A stretch of 64,000 nt of DNA from Leifsonia sp. CL147. GTDB lineage: Bacteria; Actinomycetota; Actinomycetes; Actinomycetales; Microbacteriaceae. Location: the NCBI RefSeq assembly GCF_900114565.1, contig NZ_FOTM01000006.1, forward strand, positions 74,247-138,246. The letters run 5' to 3'. Positions 37,600 to 46,914 of this stretch are shown in pieces. Both the position numbers and the translations under genes were made by a program. The notes under the pieces were generated by a model that made no database searches, had not been told where the DNA came from, and was given only the letters and a program-made list of their open reading frames with translations. Numbering within the stretch: the first letter of the stretch is position 1; each line of letters opens with the position of its first letter.

Positions 37600-38826
37600 C
37601 TACTTGACGATCGTCGAGGTCAGCCGGCTGAGCGGCTCGCTCAGCGCGTTGACCTGGTCGGAGAGCTCCTTCACCTGTGCGGTGCTCAGTTCCGTGTAGT
37701 TCACGAAGCCGTCGCCGGACCGGTAGCGGGTCAGCGTCGCGGCGACCGTCGCGAACTCCGCATCCAGCTTCTTCACGACGTCCGTACCGGTGCTTCCCTT
37801 CTTCGCGGCGATGTCGCGGACGACACCGTAGGCGACCTGCGCGCCCTCGAGGTTCGCCTGGAAGTCCTGCAGGTCGGTGTGCGAGAACGCCTCCTCCTCG
37901 CCGGTGATCTTCGAGCTCGCGACCTCCTCCATCAGCCCGATCGCGCCGTTCGAGATCTGGTCGATGGTGAGAGTGAAGTCCTTCGCGTGGACGAGGTCGT
38001 ACAGCCGCTGCGTGTCCGCGACGAGCGTGTCGGCGAGCTTCGTGCGTGTCGCCGGGTCGGCCGCGGTGTAACCGGCCGGCGGCCACAGGTCCTTCTCGAT
38101 CCGGTGCCAGCCGGTCCACTCCTGCCCCTGGGCGAGGTCGGCTTCGCGCAGGTCGAGCGCCGGGTCGATGTCGCCGAACTGCTCGGCCGTCGGCTCGATC
38201 CGCTCGTAGAAGGAGCGGGCGGAGGCGTACTGCGCCCGTGCGGACGCGTCGTCGCCGCCGGCGTAGGCCGCCGCGAACTTCTGCGTCGCGGTCACGAGGG
38301 CGCCCGACTGGTCCCTCACGTAGCCGAGATAGTCGTCCACAGCCTGGGCCACCTGCTTGTTCTCGCTCTGCGACGCGGTCTTGCCGGACCCGGGCGTCAC
38401 GGTGAAGGCCGTGACGTGGTTCGGCTCGCCGACCATCCCCTTCCGGCAGGCGGAGAAGTAGTCGCCCTCGGCCAGCTGGACGACGTAGTTGACCGTCGTG
38501 CCCGGGCCGATGTTCTCCTTCTCGCCGACGATCCGCAGCTTGTCCCTGGCGAGCAGTTCGAACTCGTTGACGTCACTCCCGCTGTTCGTCACCTGGAACG
38601 TGATCGGGCCGGCCGTGGCGCGGTCGGTGGAGACGGTGCACCTCGTGTCCGTCAGCGTGACGGCGATGGCTTCGTCCGAGGCGGTCGCCTCGTTCGGGAC
38701 GCAGCCGGTGAGCGTGGCCGCGAGGGCGGCGCTCCCGGCGAGGGATCCGGCGAGGGCGACCAGGCTGCGGCGGGCAGGCAGGCGGCGGGCAGGCAGGCGT
38801 CGGCGGGCAGGGCGGAGTCGAGGCAT
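37600..38826 (-). CDS. efeO: Iron uptake system component EfeO
   Basis: A 408-residue periplasmic-face iron-binding lipoprotein. The basic N-terminus with RLPARRLPARR repeats precedes a hydrophobic stretch and lipobox TLTGC, Cys42. Domain 1 (about 55-140) is cupredoxin-like (FQVTNSGSDVNEFELL; YFSACRKGMVG). Domain 2 (about 160-400) is an M75/imelysin-like helical domain with the metal motif WHRIEKDLW (HxxE). It delivers iron to EfeU. Unlike short Alpha-type EfeO proteins it has both domains. Confidence 0.94.
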   Translation of the reverse strand: MPRLRPARRRLPARRLPARRSLVALAGSLAGSAALAATLTGCVPNEATASDEAIAVTLTDTRCTVSTDRATAGPITFQVTNSGSDVNEFELLARDKLRIVGEKENIGPGTTVNYVVQLAEGDYFSACRKGMVGEPNHVTAFTVTPGSGKTASQSENKQVAQAVDDYLGYVRDQSGALVTATQKFAAAYAGGDDASARAQYASARSFYERIEPTAEQFGDIDPALDLREADLAQGQEWTGWHRIEKDLWPPAGYTAADPATRTKLADTLVADTQRLYDLVHAKDFTLTIDQISNGAIGLMEEVASSKITGEEEAFSHTDLQDFQANLEGAQVAYGVVRDIAAKKGSTGTDVVKKLDAEFATVAATLTRYRSGDGFVNYTELSTAQVKELSDQVNALSEPLSRLTSTIVK

Positions 38827-38866
38827 AGGTGTAGTGGGCTTTCTGGTGACGAGGGAAAAGGGGGAC

Positions 38867-39730
38867 TCAGGAGGCGATCGGCGCCTGTGGTGCGGAGGCC
38901 TCGGCAGCCTTGGCCACCGGTGCCGTCCGGCCCGAGGAGCGGTGCTGACGGACGTAGAAGTACCCGACGATCGCGAGGTAGCCGATCCAGGCGATCACCT
39001 GGAGCCACGTCGGCGACGGGTTGAAGTTGAGGATGCCGGCGGCGAGCGTTCCGTACCAGCTGGAGGACGGGATGGCGCCGCTGATGTCGTAGGCGTGGGC
39101 GCCGCCGGCGATGATGCCGGCCTCCTGCAGATCGCCCAGGCCGTAGGCGAAGACGCCGGCGGCGACGAGGATGAGGAAGGCTCCGGTCCACGTGAAGAAC
39201 GCGCCGAGGTTGATCTTGACCATGCCGCGGTAGAGCAGGACGCCGAGCACGGCGGCCGTGAGCAGTCCGAGCAGCGCGCCGACGGCCGGCTCCCAGCTCC
39301 CGCCGGTGCTGGAGACGGTCGCCCAGACGAAGAGCGAGGTCTCGATCCCTTCCCGGCCCACGCTGAGCATCGCGAGCACCACGACGCCCCAGCCGGCGCC
39401 GACGAGGGCGGAGTCCAGACGCTCGTGAAGAGTGGATTTCATGGTGCGGGCGGTCTTGCCCATCCAGAACACCATCCACGTCACGAAGCCGACCGCGACC
39501 AGGGACAGTGTGCCGCCGAGGATCTCCTGCGCCTCGAAGCTCATGCCGTACGGCCCCCAGGTGAGCAGGGCCCCGATGGCGAGCGGGATGACGAGGGCGA
39601 CGCCGACGCCGATCCAGAGCTTGGAGAGCACGTCGGTACGGCCGAGCTTGACCACGTAGGCGACCAGGATGGTGACGATGAGCGCCATCTCGAGGCCTTC
39701 GCGGAGGCCGATCAGGTAGTTCGCGAGCAC
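38867..39730 (-). CDS. efeU: Ferrous iron permease EfeU (FTR1 family)
   Basis: A 287-residue membrane protein with about seven helices. The two REXXE iron-binding motifs are REGLE (about residues 9-13) and REGIE (about 122-126). The start is GTG 39730. First gene of efeUOB; efeO follows after 40 bases. The DtxR/IdeR-type box upstream implies expression under iron limitation. Confidence 0.95.
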   Translation of the reverse strand: MLANYLIGLREGLEMALIVTILVAYVVKLGRTDVLSKLWIGVGVALVIPLAIGALLTWGPYGMSFEAQEILGGTLSLVAVGFVTWMVFWMGKTARTMKSTLHERLDSALVGAGWGVVVLAMLSVGREGIETSLFVWATVSSTGGSWEPAVGALLGLLTAAVLGVLLYRGMVKINLGAFFTWTGAFLILVAAGVFAYGLGDLQEAGIIAGGAHAYDISGAIPSSSWYGTLAAGILNFNPSPTWLQVIAWIGYLAIVGYFYVRQHRSSGRTAPVAKAAEASAPQAPIAS

Positions 39731-39760
39731 AGAGAACCTCAGAGGTATCGGGGGCGAATG

Positions 39761-39779
39761 TTGGTAAGGCTAACCTTAC
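39761..39779. promoter_or_regulatory. DtxR/IdeR-type iron box upstream of efeU
   Basis: Read on the minus strand, TAAGGTTAGCCTTACCAA closely matches the DtxR/IdeR consensus TTAGGTTAGCCTAACCTAA. It lies about 30-50 bases upstream of the efeU start, over the probable promoter. Iron-loaded DtxR would repress efeUOB. Confidence 0.75.
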
Positions 39780-39862
39780 TTTTCGAGCGTAGATCACTCT
39801 TCGCCGCCTGTCCAGCCGCGATCTCACGGCCCGCTGCCGGGTCGCCCGGATAGGATGCGGGG

Positions 39863-40258
39863 ATGCTCAGCCGGATCGTCAGCGGAGTCCTCCTCGTGCT
39901 CGCCGGGGCCGTCTTCGGCGCGATCGGGACCGTCGCGCACCAGAGCTCCGTCACCTGGGGCGTCGCGATCCCGCTCGGGCTCATCGGTTCGCTCGCAGCC
40001 TTCGCGGCCCTGCTCGTCGGCCTCCGGCTGCTCGGACACAGCCGCCTGCCGGCGCTGCTGGCCGCGCTCGGCGCGATCGTGCTCATCCTGCTGTTCACCC
40101 AGGAGAGCGCGGGAGGCTCTGTGCTCATCCCGAACAACCTGCCCGGGATGGCATGGCTGGCCGGTCCCATCCTGATCGCGGCGATCGTGGTCGCCTGGCC
40201 CGACGTCCGTGGCCACCGCCCGCCCGCGGCCGACCCCCGCGACCCGAACACCTACTGA
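39863..40258 (+). CDS. Hypothetical four-helix membrane protein (possibly DUF6113)
   Basis: A 131-residue protein with four hydrophobic segments (starting IVSGVLLVLAGAVFGAIGTV) and a short proline-rich C-terminal tail (RPPAADPRDPN). It resembles the small membrane proteins often found upstream of the fdxA-dapC pair in Microbacteriaceae (DUF6113); that assignment is from memory of gene order, not a search. Function unknown. Confidence 0.72.
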   Translation: MLSRIVSGVLLVLAGAVFGAIGTVAHQSSVTWGVAIPLGLIGSLAAFAALLVGLRLLGHSRLPALLAALGAIVLILLFTQESAGGSVLIPNNLPGMAWLAGPILIAAIVVAWPDVRGHRPPAADPRDPNTY

Positions 40259-40307
40259 GCCCCGCCCGCCCCGCCTCCCGGCGTGCCCCGGCTGCCCCGC
40301 CGATAAC

Positions 40308-40534
40308 GCACATTCGTCACGAATGTGCACCTACTGCGCGCTGAACCGCACATTCGTCACGAATGTGCACCTACCGCGCGCTGAACTGCACATTCGTGAC
40401 GAATGTGCGCCTCCCGCGCGCTGAACTGCACATTCGTCACGAATGTGCACCTCCCGCTCGGGGTCGCCTCAACGCGGGATTCGTGACGAATGTGCACTTA
40501 CGAGTCGCCTAAGTGCACATTCGTGACGAATGTG
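40308..40534. repeat. Array of 21-bp palindromes with 40-bp period
   Basis: Six copies of a palindrome with core CACATTCGT(C/G)ACGAATGTG. Complete units are at 40308-40328, 40348-40368, 40388-40408, 40428-40448 and 40514-40534; a truncated unit is at about 40478-40495. The first four are exactly 40 bases apart. The 19-base spacers are also related (CTCCCGCGCGCTGAACT), so this is a tandem repeat and not a CRISPR. It occupies the gap upstream of fdxA, ending about 97 bases before its start. Each palindrome could bind a dimeric protein on nearly the same helix face. Confidence 0.93.
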
Positions 40535-40630
40535 CGAACCGCGGAGGGGGCGCTGCCGTCGAGGGCGCACCCCTCCCCGTGCGGCGTCTAAGCTAGGAGT
40601 ACCGCTCTTCGTGAAGGGATCCGAACCACC

Positions 40631-40951
40631 GTGACCTATGTCATCGCTCTCCCGTGCGTCGATGTGAAGGACAGGGCCTGTATCGACGAGTGCCCTGTCG
40701 ACTGCATCTACGAGGGCGAACGGTCGCTGTACATCCACCCCGACGAGTGCGTCGACTGCGGCGCCTGCGAACCGGTCTGCCCGGTCGAGGCGATCTACTA
40801 CGAGGACGACCTGCCCGAGGAGTGGAAGGACTACTACCGCGCGAACGTGGAGTTCTTCGACGACATCGGCTCGCCCGGCGGCGCCTCGAAGATCGGCGTG
40901 CTCCAGAAGGACCACCCGGTCGTCGCAGCGCTGCCTCCGCAGGCGCACTGA
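40631..40951 (+). CDS. fdxA: Ferredoxin (7Fe, 3Fe-4S/4Fe-4S)
   Basis: A 106-residue bacterial ferredoxin of the FdxA type. Cluster ligands are visible in CVDVKDRACIDECPVDCIY and CVDCGACEPVCPVEAI; the long C-terminal tail (EWKDYYRANVEFFDDIGSPG) is typical of mycobacterial 7Fe ferredoxins. An electron carrier. The start is GTG 40631. It precedes dapC by 2 bases, a common actinobacterial pairing, and follows the palindrome array. Confidence 0.96.
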   Translation: MTYVIALPCVDVKDRACIDECPVDCIYEGERSLYIHPDECVDCGACEPVCPVEAIYYEDDLPEEWKDYYRANVEFFDDIGSPGGASKIGVLQKDHPVVAALPPQAH

Positions 40952-40953
40952 CC

Positions 40954-42087
40954 GTGGCGCTCCAGGAGCTCCCGGACTACCCCTGGGATCTCATGACGCC
41001 GTTCGCGGCGCGCGCCCGAGAGGCTGTGCCGTTCGGCGACGACTCCGGACTCGTCGACCTGTCGATCGGCTCGCCGGTCGATGCGACGCCGGACGTGATC
41101 CGGGATGCGCTGGCCGCCGCGACCGACGCCCATGCCTACCCGCAGACGGTCGGCACTCCGGCGCTGCGCGAGGCGATCGTGGAGTGGTTCGAGCGCCGCC
41201 GGGGCGTTCCCGGCCTCACCGTCGAGAATGTGCTCCCGACCATCGGCTCGAAAGAGCTGGTGGCCCTGCTCCCGTTCATGCTGGGTCTCGGGGATGGCGA
41301 CATCGTCGTTCACCCGCGCGCCGCCTACCCGACCTACGCCATCGGCGCCACGATCGCGGGAGCGACGGCCGTCGCGAGCGACGACCCGGCGGAGTGGCCC
41401 GAAGGCACGCGGCTGATCTGGCTGAACTCTCCCGGCAATCCCGACGGCCGCATCCTGTCGGTCGAGGAGCTGCGCGCCGCCGTCGCCCGAGCCCGGGAGC
41501 TGGATGCGTACATCGCCAGTGACGAGTGCTACGCCGAGCTGGGCTGGGAGGCGCCGTGGGATGCCGAACGCGTCCCGAGCATCCTCGACCCGCGGGTGAT
41601 CGGCGAGGACCGCCGGAAGGTCCTGGCGGTGTACTCCCTGAGCAAGCAGTCGAATCTCGCCGGCTACCGCGCCGCGTTCGTGGCGGGCTGCCGTTCGATC
41701 GTCGGCCGCCTGGTGAACGTCCGGAAGCACGCCGGCCTGATGCTGCCCGGTCCGCTGCAGGCGGCGATGGTGGCCGCGCTGGGCGACGACGCGCACGTCG
41801 AGGCGCAGAAGGCGCGGTACCGCGCGCGGCGCGACCTGCTGAAGCCGGCGTTGGAGGCGGCCGGCTTCCGCGTCGACCGCAGCGAGGGCGGCCTGTACCT
41901 GTGGGCGACCGAGGGACGCGACGCCTGGGAGAGCATCGGACGCCTCGCCGACCTGGGAATCCTCGCCGGCCCCGGTCACTTCTACGGCAACGCGTATCCG
42001 CAGCACGTCCGCCTGTCCCTGACGGCGACGGACGAACGGATCGACGCGGCGGCCCGTCGGCTGCGCGCTTTTGGAGACACCCTCTAA
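40954..42087 (+). CDS. dapC: Succinyldiaminopimelate transaminase
   Basis: A 377-residue class I/II PLP aminotransferase converting N-succinyl-2-amino-6-ketopimelate to N-succinyl-LL-diaminopimelate in lysine and peptidoglycan synthesis. The N-terminus LPDYPWDLMTPFAARA, the motif LNSPGNPDGR, ASDECYAELGW, and the PLP Lys in YSLSKQSNLAGYR (about residue 231) support DapC. The start is GTG 40954, two bases after fdxA. Confidence 0.92.
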   Translation: MALQELPDYPWDLMTPFAARAREAVPFGDDSGLVDLSIGSPVDATPDVIRDALAAATDAHAYPQTVGTPALREAIVEWFERRRGVPGLTVENVLPTIGSKELVALLPFMLGLGDGDIVVHPRAAYPTYAIGATIAGATAVASDDPAEWPEGTRLIWLNSPGNPDGRILSVEELRAAVARARELDAYIASDECYAELGWEAPWDAERVPSILDPRVIGEDRRKVLAVYSLSKQSNLAGYRAAFVAGCRSIVGRLVNVRKHAGLMLPGPLQAAMVAALGDDAHVEAQKARYRARRDLLKPALEAAGFRVDRSEGGLYLWATEGRDAWESIGRLADLGILAGPGHFYGNAYPQHVRLSLTATDERIDAAARRLRAFGDTL

Positions 42088-42246
42088 CCGATCGGCCCCG
42101 GCTTTGCCCGATGCGGCAGTTGTCGCCGGCGTTCGTTAGGCTGTATGGGCACGACCCGTTCACGAAGCGGGGACCGTGCGGCGCCGCTCCGACGGGCGGG
42201 CCACAGATCACCCTATGAGGGCCCGATTTTCCCACCAGGAGGCGTT

Positions 42247-43626
42247 GTGAGCGGACTCGGCACCGAAAGCACGGGCACCCGGAAGCCCCCCACGAGCGAG
42301 GCTGCGGGCACGAACGAGGGAGCGCCGCTGGGCGCCGAGGCGGACGAGGCCGACCTGGCCACCGCATCGCTGACCTTCCCCGGCGGCGTCGCCGAGTTCC
42401 CGATCCGCCCGAGCGTCGACGGCGCTTCGAGCATCGACTTCTCGTCGCTCACCCGGCAGACCGGGCTCACCAGCCTCGACTACGGTTTCGTGAACACGGC
42501 GGCCACGCGCTCGTCGATCACGTACATCGATGGCGAGCAGGGCATCCTGCGCTACCGCGGCTACCCGATCGAGCAGCTCGCCGAGAAGTCCACCTTCCTC
42601 GAGGTCGCCTGGCTGCTGATCCACGGCGAACTCCCGTCGCCGGCCGAGCTGGCCGAGTTCGACGAGAAGGTGCGTCGTCACACGCTCCTCCACGAAGACC
42701 TGCGCCGCTTCTTCGACGCGCTGCCGCACGACGCCCACCCCATGTCGGTGCTGTCGAGCGCCGTGTCGGCGCTGTCGACCTTCTATCAGGACTCGCTGAG
42801 CGTCCAGGATCCGGAGCAGGTCGAGCTGTCGACCGTCCGGCTGCTCGCCAAGCTTCCGGTGATCGCGGCCTACGCGCACAAGAAGAGCCTCGGCCAGGCC
42901 TTCCTCTACCCGGACAACTCGCTCAGCTTCGTGGACAACTTCCTCCGCCTCAACTTCGGCACGCTTGCCGAGCCGTACGAGGTGAACCCGGTCCTCTCGC
43001 GTGCGCTCGAGCGCCTGCTGATCCTGCACGAGGACCACGAGCAGAACGCATCCACTTCGACCGTCCGGCTGGTCGGCTCCACGCAGGCCAACATGTTCGC
43101 CTCGATCTCGGCCGGGATCAACGCCCTCTACGGCCCGCTGCACGGCGGCGCGAACGAGGCCGTGCTGCAGATGCTCGCCGGCATCCGCGACTCGGGCGAG
43201 AGCGTCCAGAAGTTCGTCGAGCGGGTCAAGAACAAGGAGTCCGGCGTCAAGCTGATGGGCTTCGGCCACCGGGTCTACAAGAACTTCGACCCGCGCGCGA
43301 GACTCGTGAAGCAGTCGGCCGACGAGGTGCTCGAGGCGCTGGGCGTCCATGACCCGCTGCTCGACATCGCCAAGGAGCTCGAGGAGGTCGCGCTCGCCGA
43401 TCCGTACTTCGCCGACCGCAAGCTCTACCCGAACGTCGACTTCTACACGGGCGTGATCTACAAGGCGATGGGCTTCCCGACGCGGATGTTCACGGTCCTC
43501 TTCGCGATCGGCCGGCTTCCGGGATGGATCGCGCACTGGCGCGAGATGAACCTCGACCCGCAGACCAAGATCGGGCGCCCGCAGCAGCTGTATGTCGGCT
43601 CGCCGGAGCGCGACCTCGGTCGCTGA
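42247..43626 (+). CDS. gltA: Citrate synthase
   Basis: Condenses acetyl-CoA and oxaloacetate. It has 459 residues from GTG 42247, which follows AGGAGG with a short spacer; an upstream in-frame ATG at 42145 would add 34 unconserved residues. The catalytic His and Asp lie in LHGGANEAVLQML, FGHRVYKNFDPRA and NVDFYTGVIYKAMG. Type II (hexameric, GltA) architecture, with TYIDGEQGILRYRGYPIEQLA near the N-terminus. The first 45 residues are low-complexity and Gly/Thr/Glu-rich. Convergent with the acylase gene, 12 bases apart. Confidence 0.96.
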   Translation: MSGLGTESTGTRKPPTSEAAGTNEGAPLGAEADEADLATASLTFPGGVAEFPIRPSVDGASSIDFSSLTRQTGLTSLDYGFVNTAATRSSITYIDGEQGILRYRGYPIEQLAEKSTFLEVAWLLIHGELPSPAELAEFDEKVRRHTLLHEDLRRFFDALPHDAHPMSVLSSAVSALSTFYQDSLSVQDPEQVELSTVRLLAKLPVIAAYAHKKSLGQAFLYPDNSLSFVDNFLRLNFGTLAEPYEVNPVLSRALERLLILHEDHEQNASTSTVRLVGSTQANMFASISAGINALYGPLHGGANEAVLQMLAGIRDSGESVQKFVERVKNKESGVKLMGFGHRVYKNFDPRARLVKQSADEVLEALGVHDPLLDIAKELEEVALADPYFADRKLYPNVDFYTGVIYKAMGFPTRMFTVLFAIGRLPGWIAHWREMNLDPQTKIGRPQQLYVGSPERDLGR

Positions 43627-43638
43627 GCCGCCTCAGCG

Positions 43639-46317
43639 TCAGCCGGGCGGTCGCAGCGTGAGGGTCTGACGCGCCGCGGCCTGGATCGCTGCCGCGGAGA
43701 ACGGCCATGGTCGCGTCTTTCCGGCCGCCCACAGGTCGGTCTGATCGGTGTAGTGCGCGTCGAAGGCGTGGCCGGAGGCGCCGGTCAGGTTGATCCAGGT
43801 GCTCTTGTCGAAGTCGGAGAGGTCGACGACCATGCGCATCGACGGCACGCGGTCCGCCCCGAAGCCCTCGGACGCGTCCCAGCCCACAGCGTCCACGACG
43901 CTGCTGCTGCCGCCGACAGGCCACGGTCCGCGGTTGAACAGCCACTCGATCGGCGCGACGCCGGACGTGCCGAGGCTCGCGTTCCGCAACGTGAGCGTGT
44001 GGAGACGGTCCCACCGCCAGGCGGAGGTGTCCCCGCCGAGCAGCCGGCGCGTCTCGCCCCAGGCTTGCTCGGCCGCGTAGGCGAGCATCGAGTCGCGACC
44101 GGAGGTCCCGAGGGCCGAATCGGCCCACCAGGACGATTCCGGTTCGGCTAGCAGGGCGCCGACGACCGCGAACCAGCGGTCTCCGCCGCTCACCGTCGCT
44201 CCTGCCGGGAGCTTGCGCCCGAACGCGTCGTGCAGCAGTTCCTTCCAGAACACGGCGAAGTACGCGGCAGCCGCGCTGCCTGCGGTGTCGCGGTAGTCCC
44301 ATCCCGCAAGGACCCGGACCGCCTGCCTCAGCTCGGTCGAGGCGCCGGGTCTGGCGGCGACGGCGCGCAGCACCGGGACGAGGTTCGCGGCGTTCGCGTC
44401 GTACGTGTCCGCCTGGATCGCCGACATGTCGGCCGCCGTGACCTTCCGGCCCTCGTGGAACAGCCGCGACAGCCGCAGCTCCAGCTGGTTCGCGCGGTAC
44501 CCGTGGTCCCAATCGGCCGTGATCAGCGCTGGGAAGCCGGGACCGACGGCCGCGTTGTTCGCGGTCACGATGTAGCCGGCGGGAGGATCGAGCACGGACG
44601 GCAGCTGGTCGAACGGGATGGTGCCCGTCCAGGCGTAGCGGCTGCTCCATCCCGGCACCGGAGTCGTGCCGTCGCCGCCCGCCCGCGTCGGGATGAGGCC
44701 CGGCGCCTGATAGCCGATGTGCCCATCCACGTCGGCGTAGACGAGGTTCTGCGACGGCACCTGGAACTGGCGGGCGGCGTTGCGGAAGCTCGCCCAGTCG
44801 TGTGCGGTGTCGAAGGCGAAGATCGCGTTCGCGGTCGTGCCCGGGGTGAGGGCGGTCCAGGCGAGCGAGAGCTGGAACTCCTGCGCCGGGATGCCGAGCT
44901 TCCCGGCCTGATCCTTGGCGATGACGGCGTAGGCGTCGCCGATGTCGGTGACGATGGGCCCGTGCAGGGTCGACCGCACGGTGATGGTGACGTCGCGGCC
45001 GCCGGCGACGTGGATGCGCTCGGTGCGCTTCTGAAGCGGGACCTGCTTGCCGTCGTACTCGTAGGTGTCGCCGCTGACCTTCTCGACGAACAGGTCGGCG
45101 ACATCGGGGCCGAGGTTGGTGAAACCCCAGGAGACCCGGTCGTTGTGGCCGATGATGATCCCCGGGAACCCGGAGAAGCTGAAGCCGGCCACGTCGAACG
45201 GGCATGCCGGCCCGACGGTCGTGCAGTGCAATCCCATCTGGTACCAGACCGACGGCAGCGCCGCGCCGAGGTGGGGATCGTTCGCGAGCAGGGGCTTGCC
45301 GCTCGCGGTGTGGCTGCCGGCCACCACCCACGAGTTCGAGCCGATGTCGTCGCCCGCCGGGCCCATGAGCTGGGGGAGCGCCTCCACGCTGGCGGCGACC
45401 TGCTGCAGCTGGCTCCCGTACGCGCCCGGCTGGGCTGCGGCGTCCGGTTGGGCTGCGGCGTCCGGTTGGGCTGCGGCGCCCGGCTGGGCTGTCGTGCCCG
45501 GCTGAGCTGCCGCGCTCGCATCCCCGCCGGCGCTCGCCTCCCGGGCGACCGCTCCGGGAGCGACGTCCGGCGTCGCCGTGCGCGGGTCGCCTCCGCCCTG
45601 GTCGGTGATCGTCGGGTGGCCCTGGTACGGGTAGCCCGGGTGGAGTTCCGCGACCTGCTGCGGCTTCAGCTTGGTGGCGAGCAGCGCCCGGTCGATCTCG
45701 TCCTCGAGGTTGGAACGGAGATCCCAGGCCATGGCCTTCAGCCAGGCGATCGAGTCGGCGGGGGTCCACGGCTCCGGCGTGTAGGACGGGTTCTGAAGCC
45801 CGAGCACCGCGTACTCGAGCGACAGCGCGGCGCCCGACCGCTGCTTCAGGTAGGCGTTCACACCATCCGCGTAGTCCTGGTAGTACCGCCGCGAGGTCGG
45901 ATCGAGGAGCTTCACCTCCTCTTCCGCCACCCGCCGCCAGCCCAGGGTGCGGATGAACGTGTCGGTCGGCACCTGGCTCGCGCCGAACATCTCCGACAGC
46001 CGGCCGGCCGTGACGTGCCGCCGGAAGTCCATCTCCCAGAACCGGTCCTGCGCATGCACGAAGCCCTGCGCGCGGAACAGGTCGTCCGCAGTGGAGGCGA
46101 CCAGCTGCGGCACCCCGGCGTCGTCGCGGTACACGGTGACGGGATGTTGAAGGCCCGGCACATCCACGCTGCCCGCGGTCTGCGGGAACGAGCGCGTGAC
46201 CGTCCAGACGCCCACGCCGCCGGCGACCACCACGAGGATGAGCAGCACCGCGAGGACGCCGCCGACGACCCGGAGAACCCGATGGTGCCGTCTCAGCCGG
46301 GGGGTGTCGTCGCCCAC
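43639..46317 (-). CDS. Penicillin acylase family Ntn hydrolase
   Basis: An 892-residue precursor. Residues about 20-40 form a membrane anchor or signal (VLAVLLILVVVAGGVGVW), then the alpha chain. Autocleavage is expected before Ser327 in GSNSWVVAGSHTASGKPLLA, which becomes the N-terminal nucleophile of the beta chain. The family hydrolyses amide bonds of beta-lactams, acyl-homoserine lactones or acylated amino acids; the substrate cannot be told. The linker before the cleavage site has AAAQPDA-type heptapeptide repeats (about 275-310). The start is GTG 46317 with GGAG upstream. Monocistronic. Confidence 0.9.
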   Translation of the reverse strand: MGDDTPRLRRHHRVLRVVGGVLAVLLILVVVAGGVGVWTVTRSFPQTAGSVDVPGLQHPVTVYRDDAGVPQLVASTADDLFRAQGFVHAQDRFWEMDFRRHVTAGRLSEMFGASQVPTDTFIRTLGWRRVAEEEVKLLDPTSRRYYQDYADGVNAYLKQRSGAALSLEYAVLGLQNPSYTPEPWTPADSIAWLKAMAWDLRSNLEDEIDRALLATKLKPQQVAELHPGYPYQGHPTITDQGGGDPRTATPDVAPGAVAREASAGGDASAAAQPGTTAQPGAAAQPDAAAQPDAAAQPGAYGSQLQQVAASVEALPQLMGPAGDDIGSNSWVVAGSHTASGKPLLANDPHLGAALPSVWYQMGLHCTTVGPACPFDVAGFSFSGFPGIIIGHNDRVSWGFTNLGPDVADLFVEKVSGDTYEYDGKQVPLQKRTERIHVAGGRDVTITVRSTLHGPIVTDIGDAYAVIAKDQAGKLGIPAQEFQLSLAWTALTPGTTANAIFAFDTAHDWASFRNAARQFQVPSQNLVYADVDGHIGYQAPGLIPTRAGGDGTTPVPGWSSRYAWTGTIPFDQLPSVLDPPAGYIVTANNAAVGPGFPALITADWDHGYRANQLELRLSRLFHEGRKVTAADMSAIQADTYDANAANLVPVLRAVAARPGASTELRQAVRVLAGWDYRDTAGSAAAAYFAVFWKELLHDAFGRKLPAGATVSGGDRWFAVVGALLAEPESSWWADSALGTSGRDSMLAYAAEQAWGETRRLLGGDTSAWRWDRLHTLTLRNASLGTSGVAPIEWLFNRGPWPVGGSSSVVDAVGWDASEGFGADRVPSMRMVVDLSDFDKSTWINLTGASGHAFDAHYTDQTDLWAAGKTRPWPFSAAAIQAAARQTLTLRPPG

Positions 46318-46580
46318 GTCGCTCCTTCATCGGGCCGTTTCCGCCGTTCCTTGGGACTGTAGTGCATCCCGGTGACGCGCTCGGAACCGTCCCCCGGGTC
46401 GCCGCGGACGGCGGCGCCCGCGGTGGCCGCGGCGCCCGCGGTGGCCGCGGTGGCGGCGGTGGCGGCGGTGGCGGCGGTGGCGGCGGTGGCCGCGGTAGCC
46501 GGGGTGGTCGGGTCCGTACCGTGTCTGCTGCCGTCCGTTCCGTGTCTGCTTTCGTTCGTTCCGCGTTCGTAACGTTGTCT

Positions 46581-46639
46581 GCTGCCTTTCGTAACGTGTG
46601 CGGCTGCTCGCCCCGCCGCACACGTTCCGCAGACCCGCA
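46581..46639. repeat. 59-bp direct repeat with internal hairpin, copy 1
   Basis: Nearly identical to 46777-46835. Each copy contains AACGTGTGCGG and CCGCACACGTT arms (12 perfect base pairs in this copy, 11 in the other) around a TGCTCGCCCC-like loop. Confidence 0.85.
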
Positions 46640-46776
46640 GTCGCCGCTACGGGCATAAAGTGCATTTCGGTGACACGCTCCGGGGCCGCTCCGGGATCAC
46701 TCCGGGATCACTCCGGGATCACTCCGGGGCTCCCGCCGATGGCGAGTGGATGCGGTGCGCGCGTCCCGCAGTGTCT

Positions 46777-46835
46777 GCTGCCGTTCGTAACGTGTGCGGT
46801 TGCTCGCCCCGCCGCACACGTTCCGCAGACCCGCA
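46777..46835. repeat. 59-bp direct repeat with internal hairpin, copy 2
   Basis: Second copy of the 46581-46639 element, differing at only a few positions, including a loop-proximal C to T change. Confidence 0.85.
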
Positions 46836-46877
46836 TTTGCCCGGCGGCCGCGGCGTGCGCGTCGCTGCGCTGCCGGC

Positions 46878-46914
46878 GAAGGAGATTCGAACGGATGCCG
46901 TTCGAATCTCCTTC
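46878..46914. repeat. Perfect 17-bp hairpin with 3-base loop
   Basis: Left arm GAAGGAGATTCGAACGG and right arm CCGTTCGAATCTCCTTC around ATG. A second related palindrome, CGAAGGAGAT/ATCTCCTTCG at 46927-46956, follows 12 bases later. The GGAGATTC core is shared with the repeat downstream of typA (35653-35730). Confidence 0.9.

Noticed and set aside
40308-40534. CRISPR array
   Set aside because: The repeat is a 21-bp perfect palindrome and the spacers are nearly identical to each other; no cas gene is nearby.
42145-42246. Upstream ATG start for citrate synthase
   Set aside because: The extra 34 residues are unconserved and AGGAGG immediately precedes GTG 42247.
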